Part shown: positions 38,601 to 42,613 of the stretch, in pieces
Layout: the number at the start of each line of letters is the position of its first letter
How positions within the stretch are numbered: position 1 is the first letter of the stretch
Source of the DNA: an uncultured Cyclobacteriaceae bacterium
Lineage (GTDB): Bacteria; Bacteroidota; Bacteroidia; Cytophagales; Cyclobacteriaceae
Reading direction: 5' to 3'
Assembly: GCA_947492745.1 (NCBI GenBank)
Contig: CANLOE010000060.1
Location: forward strand, 1 to 42,613
Length of the DNA: 42,613 bases
Translations under genes and position numbers: made by a program
The notes under the pieces: generated by a model
The model's database searches: none
Told to the model about the DNA's origin: nothing
What the model saw: only the letters and a program-made list of their open reading frames with translations

Positions 38601-39820
38601 CCCTTTTTGCGGACAAGGAAGACAGCGGGGTGCAGGGCTACCTGAACTACATCCTTTTCGATGAAGACTTTGTGGTCCAGGGCCAAGGATTTCAGAAACT
38701 GACCCGGGAGAGTACCGTTCCGGGAAAATCAGGAAAAATTGTCGAGCATGAAAAACTCTTTTTGGAAGTAATTCCCGAAAAAGATGGTTATCTTTACGCC
38801 TACGTATCGAACGAGACCGGGGGGAAATCCGAGGCCCACTTCGACGACATGAGGATAGAGCACGAGAAGCTGGTACCCGACAATGCCGGGGCCGGGAAAA
38901 CGTACCGCTTCGCCTTCAACGGGAAGGAACGCGACATCAGGGACTTCGGAACGACCACCAACTACGACTACGGAATGAGGATATACAGCCCGGCAGTGGC
39001 GAAGTTTTTGAGTACAGATCCGCTAATGTCCGAATATCCAGATTTGACGCCCTACCAGTTTGCAAGTAATACTCCAGTGATGTCTATTGATGTAGATGGT
39101 TTGGAAAGTAGCCCTGCCATAATGCCTAGATGGCTTTGGCTAGGAAGACCAACTATAACAATACCTGAGATTCCAACAATTCCTATTCCAACGCCTCCAA
39201 CTTATCCTATTCCACCTATCATTTTTAGACCGGGTATTAGTCAGATACCAACACATCCTACTCCCCCTATAGAGAATTTAAATTTTGAATCTGCAGAAGA
39301 TTGGGGTAATCCTCCAACATCACCAGAAAATTTAGGAGAGAGCTGGGAGGAAACTACTCATCCAGACAATAAAAGTGGTAGCAAGGATTATAGAAACAAA
39401 GATACAGGAGAAGAAATTCGATGGGATCCCGGTAAGAAGGGAAAACCGGGCTGGGAAGGCAAAAATCATTGGCATAGAAAGAATCCAAATTCTACTAGTA
39501 AAAAAGATTACTACCTTGACAGGCATGGAAACCCTGTGCCAAAAGGATCGGGACCGTCACATATAGGTGCCGGGGAGACATTCATTCAAGCAATACCAGA
39601 TCTTGTTCAAGATGCTGATAATAAATTAAATGATTTGAAAAAGGAAAGAGGGAAACTCAACATATGGAACCATGATGACTGGAAAAAAATAAAAGCTCTA
39701 AAAAATCAGATGAATGAACAAGAAAGATATATTGAGAGATTAAAGGATTACAAAAAAGAATGGGATAGTTATAAAAAGAAATTAGACGAATACTATGAGA
39801 AATGCAATTGCTTGGGATAA
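29627..39820 (+). CDS. Giant exported Rhs polymorphic toxin
   Basis: The preferred start at 29627 gives about 3397 aa with a signal peptide ending VSFGQ; the frame is open from 29573, but that part would precede the signal. Approximate layout: repeated DUF11-like adhesin domains (residues 45-1490), an Ig-like domain (1498-1570), SprB-like repeats (about 1573-1660, 1867-1927, 1949-2047), YD/Rhs repeats (2140-2700, with YYYDRAGNLTRTIPPKG and YDALGRITEVGE), a jelly-roll-like insertion (2880-3080), and the Rhs core (3092-3162: FNGKERDIRDFG, YDYGMRIYSP, FLSTDPL, YQFASNTPV, DVDGLE). A Pro-rich linker follows, then a toxin-like tip (GWEGKNHWHRKNPNSTSKKD, NPVPKGSGPSHI) and a helical tail. In Rhs proteins the tip is freed to act on a rival cell. 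The toxin family is unassigned. Confidence 0.88.
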   Translation: MGAMNHSFLSIKTVILSVILSISGPVSFGQDLSLTTNSTREVTVCSEDPITFTVALRNLSSQELEDIVFFTDLPEGLEYIAGSEQGMSLISTAPLQFSVGNMSSGPDSKELVFQAIADCRLREYARANFNTDEPVLINNKSSVTYTLAGQAKQYDEPSGSETYTVLFPELALQVEEEDRNKAAVQLNLPLQRHLNLENTGRAALSEVRLQLEHMGDLQVSTVKVVDAGDNPLTELEPFSENDTKSIFIIRDFSGIGNGNALFEPGESLKLMDEVLPTACGASLATNYTALWGCGDNFCNEDEQDGQATAYINAVGGTPNVVPLGKPVILQKLDYCTNPQGRTALVFRNEATSGNNETPASYFGAYNLWIALGYDHEYIDINNIYLKNPSNGRLSDITPLFSDISPGDTRAALYELLQEDRDGTGTGIDDLDGDGFYDDLPLDQQIELVIDYTLSPHITYDPAEKQVLPINVLSVRTIYDSWCRGAKLSTNMGSNLVTKDFISHEVSGPKNLKDGETGTFTFKRIGNHSAEMIDYSNGEIVSEIQLPDNYRYVPNSVRHGIAPEGTFDIVANQTGKLLTLRHPIIDYGTHNQNYVINHEYSLDLSVACTEESTRIENIEWKMYYIANKACPEIRILSANTGLSVNNDCIDCTNIGFETQSFSAERSTFGWEPPTKRYYTYDELYVAKTAPRITADSPGIRLDAAYPGDEVTMDLQGKWMAIGSTDNVQVAIEYEDIFEKKLLSFKSARLFIDNVEYSFSDTFAPTATLDGNTRRLTFPIPMGQSGLPATITPGQEVRFTAIFERLEGSGKLGEHLMKGLQGSLYHLDGTGNRQKCKSLTADFLLIEPRYGLSQRGRSTGTCDGSTGLLISAARDSYNFPNEYRPLQYLKTVEVTAPDGFIFNTDRIPTFGTVTRQPFSIPKAYEGVDIRYTTDKRTATLTYTDRSNLPIFHGGSYYFYYEPLIAEFIPDCDNTDNPYIYGRPDQNFLLPDVENIHTTVTRSERAYLPDTDKHLTKTDPNDSRNNRANYRSVNFRMEANSVQEAYAREVSWPVTFSNSSTYFTVPMANSWVAIELPDGENGISIVGIKDGEGQWMDTDKISYYGPKDALHPEGKHLFLQLGELGNNSSTEIQVVARYTNCSDNSLQSMDIHHSWSCNGYPTLENNTQSIIEQLDDIGCEVPLKSDKMYIRYREESSDLLWTVKRLGGDGEIDLCAPVPFEVDILSSKYANVSELKTVLSLPEGITLQNSSIQYSFASPGFLPLPMDLVSTDGTQQTILDLATLLSRTLPEENGELPGTRLPGKNRIRLRFDLFGNCDFDPGQVIGFSLFGTTNCGQPLRLDSQKKIKLLGFPEDIMELNMLASGFDDCSRMGAANITLRNAGLNRSSPTQLLVTLPKGLNYVNMARETPSVTAPIVQPQSDGSTLLRWDYPSGELSPDETKHLSVYMSYGQADFDRTFEVKARTIINGQATCVDEGNSSCPLIATSGEATMTVTTVRPSIEETITITGPSEACEGTPIALSIPDSYASYQWYRNGQPITTAGKQHRYLPTETGNYSVQIDCGRPSPPVSIIVHPTPILNLLDVLATTCEQSNDGEVTFQVTGGGAASYNYRIYSTNVDFTSGTIADGQTFTIDALPRGVYSLLITNPATDCRVQQKVRIEDGAPRLEICARKVPCGTPTDGSFKSSMNIIVRRGRSSEQKGYRFELRDTEDNTVAQGTGKFFERFTTEPILPYTGESYTFHLLSEEGNFCEEFVRDINITPVAMSLKLNEPDALYEKCAANQEVEVQIDASSAGSCTYTALTRFDVAIKQEGKTVRTFSNLKNPISLTGLPEGKLTAEVTGTGINTGTCTAGIDFEIQRTILKADIDARPPSCALPGDDGSASVAVTGGTGPLGYQWLNEDDEILSILPTVQGLSEGRYRLRLQNIHCAEPLVQTFDITAPAPLGNLSLETVPNSCNVTALLENAGGTPPYTFHWYLLETVEEANFVYNEVEERYDNVPIERTLRNEVFTDVGIQADKGTAISTTTTNTAKPGDYIVEVTDSNGCSLAMEEAHTIENPQVERSYNIAFRWKTPAKEKETAPNRTIPLNTLNIRAASMGEAVQEKAKECLEQQSSKFGAAYGQYCMNTDFIEDEVTFSYGIRSYQHTLYYYDRAGNLTRTIPPKGIRPLDRTQLDRSTGPEHMMGTTYDYNSLGQLTAQHSPDGGRTRFLYNDMGQLRFSQNARQAEADKNAFSYTKYDALGRITEVGEAAFENNYTHNGDTYTVTGFDDLGTSGLIDLDRNNKNLPIDERFPTEKRSERTLTHYSNTQPGSGSQRIEQRYLRNRVGYTEAINLTGDTITTAYSYDPHGNVAWLQQQLPQVGAKTIAYDYDLISGNVLEVAYDPLGPDPFFHRYTYDEDNRIRSLSTSRDHFGWDSDARYTYFDHGPLKNTIIGEDRVQKIDYTYTLHGWLKAINGEEPSTLTQHLGIPKDAYAMQLGYYNGDFANTGSPFNSSGTDPSRLRAEEGRELYNGNISTWQSTTLASDNQFVHTGFRYHYDRLNRIKQGSFFAKRDDKYFQRSGFATSFRYDPNGNLLQLDRNDIDGEGMDRLKYHYPNTDNNRLGHVDDAATIPQDKHNKDLEDQKEGNYSYDAIGNLIRDEQEKTDIEWTVYGKVAGTEQEDGSKTRFLYDAAGNRVLKQRKDKEGNLSSDHYLRDASGNIMAIYKSQDIEGEQKRELSEIPLYGSERIGTFRPTESLGTGTELLQQLEGRRQIGNYQGRSYALRPDSEIVLGPGFSYDDGTDGEGFHVGSTGEEPPLPVGTFRRSMDRKQYELKDHLGNVRALIGDRKTADSENNTEEPKPLILSASSYYPFGMDMPVVKWSKETYLATMETSRMEEEKKDFDNYNDKQRVNAETFNHTPSPEAKGAKARYSYRLDGTDSDNIIGLAKSLKVQAGDKVSMEVYGKFTAPKKNAKATNAANLLASAFVTSFGVPVGYEGAVAWEQSIGELLSPTGTLFADKEDSGVQGYLNYILFDEDFVVQGQGFQKLTRESTVPGKSGKIVEHEKLFLEVIPEKDGYLYAYVSNETGGKSEAHFDDMRIEHEKLVPDNAGAGKTYRFAFNGKERDIRDFGTTTNYDYGMRIYSPAVAKFLSTDPLMSEYPDLTPYQFASNTPVMSIDVDGLESSPAIMPRWLWLGRPTITIPEIPTIPIPTPPTYPIPPIIFRPGISQIPTHPTPPIENLNFESAEDWGNPPTSPENLGESWEETTHPDNKSGSKDYRNKDTGEEIRWDPGKKGKPGWEGKNHWHRKNPNSTSKKDYYLDRHGNPVPKGSGPSHIGAGETFIQAIPDLVQDADNKLNDLKKERGKLNIWNHDDWKKIKALKNQMNEQERYIERLKDYKKEWDSYKKKLDEYYEKCNCLG

Positions 39821-40145
39821 TATAGATATAGATAACCTAGTTAATATTGAATATCATGATAGCTCATTGATTAATCTGAATTTTGACTTCGAAAGAAACA
39901 GCTTATTTATAAGATTTGAGAACGAAATAGATACACAAGCCTTATTATTTAGTGAAGTCTCTGAAATCAATATGAACATAAAAGAACTGACAAACCTGCA
40001 TGATATAGAGATAAACACGGCAGAGTACTCTACTGTAGGTGAACAAATGATGGCTAATTTTATCTTCCTTTTAGGGTTCGGTAAACCCAGCAGTGAATTG
40101 AATTTTCTTTTTAAAAGTGCTGAAAAAGGCAGTTTCCAACAATAG
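39795..40145 (+). CDS. Candidate immunity protein
   Basis: The 116-aa product has no signal peptide, so it is cytoplasmic. It overlaps the toxin gene end by 26 bp in another frame, the usual place of an immunity gene. It is acidic and small, with a beta-rich first half (VNIEYHDSSLINLNFDFERN, SLFIRFENEI) and a helical or loop second half (NLHDIEINTAEYSTVGEQMM). It shares the AT-rich composition of the toxin tip and not of the upstream gene, so the two were probably acquired together. I do not recognise an immunity family. The role is inferred from position, size and composition. Confidence 0.72.
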   Translation: MRNAIAWDNIDIDNLVNIEYHDSSLINLNFDFERNSLFIRFENEIDTQALLFSEVSEINMNIKELTNLHDIEINTAEYSTVGEQMMANFIFLLGFGKPSSELNFLFKSAEKGSFQQ

Positions 40146-40198
40146 TAGCTTATGTTTGTTGAATATACATTCCTATAAAGAGCATCAATAGAAAGGCC

Positions 40199-40400
40199 GC
40201 CCCCCACTGGTCCGCGTATGTCACGCGGATCTAACAGGCCATAGCGTTTGCAACGCGTCCTTGTTTTCTGTTTTTTCTTTTCAGTTGAACCCCGAACCCT
40301 CAAACTAGCACAAGCTTACAGAACAAAAAACCGGTTCAAGTGTCCACTTGGACCTTTTTTGCTTTCAGTGGAAGGGCCTTTCATGAAGAATAGGCCTGTT
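40199..40400. repeat. Tandem hairpin unit, copy 1
   Basis: It starts at GCCCCCC and ends near TAGGCCTGTT. Inside are CCGCGT-ATGTC-ACGCGG, GCGTT-TGC-AACGC and a terminator-like stem at 40333-40354. The second copy starts 204 bp later and matches over almost the whole unit until a 4-base length change near the end. Confidence 0.85.
40333..40360 (+). terminator. Terminator-like hairpin after the immunity gene
   Basis: GGTTCAAGTG pairs with CACTTGGACC across two bases (one T:G pair), followed by TTTTTT. On the other strand the stem is followed by GGTTTTTTG, so it could work in both directions. It lies 188 bp beyond the immunity stop codon. Confidence 0.65.
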
Positions 40401-40402
40401 TT

Positions 40403-40600
40403 GCCCCCCACTGGTCCGCGTATGCCACGCGGATCTAACAGGCCATAGCGTTTGCAACGCGGCCAAGTCTTCTGTTTTTTCTTTTCAGTTGAAACCCGAA
40501 CCCTCAAACTAGCACAAGCTTACAAAACAAAAAACCGGTTCAAGCGTCCGCTTGGACCTTTTTTGTTTTCAGATGAAAATGTCCTATGAGTAGGCCTGTT
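40403..40600. repeat. Tandem hairpin unit, copy 2
   Basis: This unit repeats copy 1 with about 90 percent visual identity. The loop of the first hairpin is changed (ATGCC for ATGTC) while its stem is kept. Its last bases run into the 3' end of the XRE gene (codons for QQAYS and the stop), and copy 1 carries a look-alike of that end, suggesting the unit arose by duplication from this side. Confidence 0.8.
40537..40564. terminator. Bidirectional terminator-like hairpin before the XRE gene end
   Basis: GGTTCAAGCG pairs with CGCTTGGACC across two bases. T runs follow on both strands (TTTTTTG on plus, GGTTTTTTG on minus). It sits 20 bp beyond the XRE stop codon and would end that minus-strand transcript. 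Compared with copy 1 one stem pair is changed on both sides (C:G for T:A). Confidence 0.7.
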
Positions 40601-40916
40601 GCGTCTTGTAGTCCCTAATGATGGAATCGAGCATGGTAAAGACGCATTCCCTGAACTCGGGCCTCATATCCTCGATGTCCTGTATCCGCTGCAGGGTCCT
40701 TTTGTCAAAAGAGGCATTGACACCCTCGCCCGCCAGATGATCGAGCGAAACGCCAAAGGCATCGGCAATCTTTTTTGCGATGTCTATCGATGGCGTGACA
40801 CCGCCCTTTTCGTACTTGGAGATGATCTCCCTTGAGCAGCCCACCACTTTTGCAAGTTCGGTCTGGGACCAGCCCTTATCCTTTCTGAGAAGCATCATCC
40901 TACCTGAAATGTCCAT
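40584..40916 (-). CDS. XRE-family transcriptional regulator
   Basis: The 110-aa protein has an N-terminal helix-turn-helix of the Cro/CI (XRE) type at residues 4-62: MMLLRKDKGWSQTELAKVVG, CSREIISKYEKGGVTPSIDI, AKKIADAFGVSLDHLAGEG. A helical C-terminal part (residues 70-110) probably dimerises. It is likely a repressor of its own promoter and perhaps of the divergent primase gene, since the 157-bp gap between them holds a palindrome over a promoter-like element. Regulators of this type often sit at the edge of mobile elements in Bacteroidota. Confidence 0.9.
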   Translation of the reverse strand: MDISGRMMLLRKDKGWSQTELAKVVGCSREIISKYEKGGVTPSIDIAKKIADAFGVSLDHLAGEGVNASFDKRTLQRIQDIEDMRPEFRECVFTMLDSIIRDYKTQQAYS

Positions 40917-40964
40917 GATATAACCTTAAAGTGAAGCAAATTACCTGATTTTACGAAATAAGGA

Positions 40965-40985
40965 CAAATATAATTCATAATTATA
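40965..40985 (-). promoter_or_regulatory. Candidate promoter and operator of the XRE gene
   Basis: On the minus strand TATATTTG (40965-40972) fits TAnnTTTG. It overlaps a perfect inverted repeat TATAATT-CAT-AATTATA at 40969-40985, a natural operator for the dimeric XRE protein. No TTG is found at the expected -33 distance, and AT-rich DNA makes such palindromes easier to get by chance. Confidence 0.4.
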
Positions 40986-41073
40986 TAAGATATTTTTTGA
41001 AATCATGGGAACATGTTCTTTCTTTGTGAAAGATATTACCAAAAAGGTCAATCCAAAGAAAACTTTTCCCCCA

Positions 41074-42613
41074 ATGGAAATCCCCGAGATAAAATCCCGC
41101 CTCGACATCATCGACACCGCCGCACTGCTCGGCCTGTCCATCGACCCCATCACACAACGGACGAACTGCCCCTTCCACGATGACAAAAACCCCTCCCTGC
41201 AGTTCAGCAGGACACGCCAGATCGCCACCTGCTTCTCCCCTGCCTGTTCCGCCGGCACCATGGACATCATCACCCTCACCGAAAGGATGATGAAGTCCAC
41301 CACCCATGAGGCCCTGAAGTACCTCGCCCGCCTCGCGGGGGAGATGCCCCAGAGCCCGAAGGAGGCCACGGCGGGCACCGGCAAGGGCCTCGACCACCAC
41401 AGGGACTTCGAACGGATGGGGTCGAGCCTGCTGGCCAGTACCACCGCAAGGAAGTACCTGGAGGAACGGTGCATCGACCACAAAAGGCTCGACATCGGAT
41501 ACAACCCCTACAAAAATGCAGGGTTCAACTACCTGAAGGGCTGCGTCACCTTCCCGCTGCGCGACGGGAGCGGAAGGGTGCACTCACTCTACGGAAGGAG
41601 CGTAAGGGCCAACGCAAGGGCAAGGCACTTCTACACCGCAGACCGCAGGGGGCTCTACCCCGGCTATCCGGACAAAGGGACCAAAAGGCTCATACTCACC
41701 GAATCCGTCATCGACGCGGCCACCCTCCTGTCACTGCCGGGGACCATCGAAGGGTACGGGGTGCTCGCCCTCTACGGCACCAACGGACTCACCCCCGAGC
41801 ACGTCCACGCAATCCAACAGCTGACCGCCCCCGAAGAGCTCGTACTCTTCCTCGACGGCGACGCGGCCGGAAAAGCGGCCGTACGCAGGCACGGCACCTT
41901 CCTGACGGCCACCTTCCCCGGGACGGCGGTATCCGTCGTGGACACCCCCGAGAACGAGGACATCAACAGCATGGCACAGGGCCACGAGCCCGAAGTGTTC
42001 GACCGGCTGCTAAAGGAAAGGATCCCCTTTTTCCCTTCAGATGAAAAAAACTCGGATGAAAGGAAAAAAGCGGAAACCACCACCAAAAAAACAGGGACCA
42101 CCGAAGGCCCGCAACTGGATACCTCCAACCCCGACAGGCTGACCCTTGCCACCAAGAACGCCACCTACCATATCATGGGCGGCATAAGGCAGGGCATGGA
42201 CAGCCTCAAGGTCACCCTCGTGACCACACACCCCGAAAACGGGCGCAAGAGCCGCCAGCGGCCCGACCTATACGAGGACCGGCAGACCGCCAAGGCCGCA
42301 AGGGAGGCCGCCGCAAAGCTCGGGCTCGACCCGACGGCACTCGAAAACGACCTGGCCACACTCACCGACCTGCTGGACAGCTACCGCGAAGAAAAAAAGG
42401 CCCCAAGGGAGGAGAAAGGGACCGCCGCCACGGTCAGCGGCACCCGGAAACGGGAATGCACCGAGTTCCTGAAACGGCCCGGGCTGCTGCGGGAGATCAA
42501 CGCACTGATAGGACGGTCGGGAGTGGTCGGGGAAGAGAACAACAGGCTCTTCCTGTTCGCCATCGCCTCCAGCTACCGCATGCCCGACACCCTCCACGCA
42601 CTCATACAGGGCA
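41074..42613 (+). CDS. CHC2 zinc-finger/Toprim primase-like protein, partial
   Basis: The frame is open from 41074 to the window end (513 codons), so the 3' end is missing. An in-frame ATG at 41005 would add 23 residues; MEIPEIKSRLDIIDTAALLG is the more usual primase-like start. A CHC2 zinc finger uses Cys32, His35, Cys53 and Cys58 (NCPFHDDKNPSL, ATCFSPACSAGTMD). A Toprim domain has Glu210 (ILTESVIDAA) and Asp261-Gly-Asp263 (FLDGDAAG). A later region (residues 350-513) ends RLFLFAIASSYRMPDTLHAL. In homologues I recall, an ATPase Walker A motif follows here, so this may be a primase-helicase. It is far more G+C-rich than its neighbours and divergent from the XRE gene, fitting a mobile or accessory replication module. 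Confidence 0.85.
   Translation, partial: MEIPEIKSRLDIIDTAALLGLSIDPITQRTNCPFHDDKNPSLQFSRTRQIATCFSPACSAGTMDIITLTERMMKSTTHEALKYLARLAGEMPQSPKEATAGTGKGLDHHRDFERMGSSLLASTTARKYLEERCIDHKRLDIGYNPYKNAGFNYLKGCVTFPLRDGSGRVHSLYGRSVRANARARHFYTADRRGLYPGYPDKGTKRLILTESVIDAATLLSLPGTIEGYGVLALYGTNGLTPEHVHAIQQLTAPEELVLFLDGDAAGKAAVRRHGTFLTATFPGTAVSVVDTPENEDINSMAQGHEPEVFDRLLKERIPFFPSDEKNSDERKKAETTTKKTGTTEGPQLDTSNPDRLTLATKNATYHIMGGIRQGMDSLKVTLVTTHPENGRKSRQRPDLYEDRQTAKAAREAAAKLGLDPTALENDLATLTDLLDSYREEKKAPREEKGTAATVSGTRKRECTEFLKRPGLLREINALIGRSGVVGEENNRLFLFAIASSYRMPDTLHALIQG

Larger units (their letters stand above)
40146..40583. other. Repeat-rich gap between the toxin cluster and the XRE gene
   Basis: No credible gene is seen. 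Apart from 53 AT-rich bases after the immunity stop codon, the gap is filled by two tandem units of about 204 bp, each with three hairpins. Minus-strand frames here (starting MRVRxSTEKKKQKT) translate the repeat and are not supported as genes. Confidence 0.75.

Noticed and set aside
29627-39820. T9SS C-terminal sorting domain on the giant proteins
   Set aside because: None of the three giants ends in a recognisable type A or B sorting domain, and giant 3 ends in the toxin tip, so the export route after the inner membrane is unknown.
39854-40507. Two minus-strand frames both starting MRVRxSTEKKKQKT
   Set aside because: Their shared start is only the translation of the tandem repeat, and one is antisense to the candidate immunity gene.
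40941-41583. Minus-strand frames of 187 and 200 aa
   Set aside because: They are antisense to the primase-like gene, whose zinc-finger and Toprim motifs decide the coding strand.

Overview
The window comes from a Bacteroidota chromosome. The signs are a gyrA flanked by a TPR exported protein, a TonB-dependent receptor with a carboxypeptidase-regulatory-like N-terminus, exported proteins cut after AQ/GQ, near absence of Shine-Dalgarno sequences, TTG/TAnnTTTG promoter elements, and very large YD/Rhs proteins with Bacteroidota-style cores. A finer placement (Cytophagia-like or Flavobacteriia-like) is not secure from sequence alone.

Region 1 (1-14.05 kb) is housekeeping and envelope genes, all on the minus strand: a TPR protein, gyrA, an outer-membrane barrel-like protein, an unknown 203-aa protein, a COG3014-type TPR lipoprotein paired with LpoB, a TonB-dependent receptor and rpe. 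The gaps (1-541, 4530-6129, 7862-8511) hold two families of short fold-back elements. Family 1 is 158 bp with a 3-bp TWA duplication; family 2 is 164-165 bp with a 5-bp duplication. Two copies are nested, once in each direction.

Region 2 (14.6-40.15 kb) is one co-directional plus-strand cluster of about 25 kb behind a good Bacteroidota promoter: a leucine-rich-repeat exported protein, an OmpH/Skp-like protein, a lipoprotein, then five tightly packed genes. Three of these are giant exported Rhs/YD-related proteins (1933, 1594 and about 3397 aa) and two are small exported proteins. The last giant ends in an Rhs core, a proline-rich linker and a toxin-like C-terminal domain, followed by an overlapping candidate immunity gene. 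Base composition switches abruptly to AT-rich inside the Rhs core, as expected for an exchanged toxin tip. The whole looks like a polymorphic toxin system in which the Rhs-type body is divided over several secreted chains. This is the best candidate for an undescribed system here.

Region 3 (40.15-42.6 kb) has two tandem copies of an about 204-bp hairpin-rich unit, an XRE repressor with a candidate palindromic operator, and a divergent G+C-rich CHC2/Toprim primase-like gene that runs off the window. It is probably the edge of another accessory or mobile element. No tRNA, rRNA, CRISPR array or transposase gene was seen.
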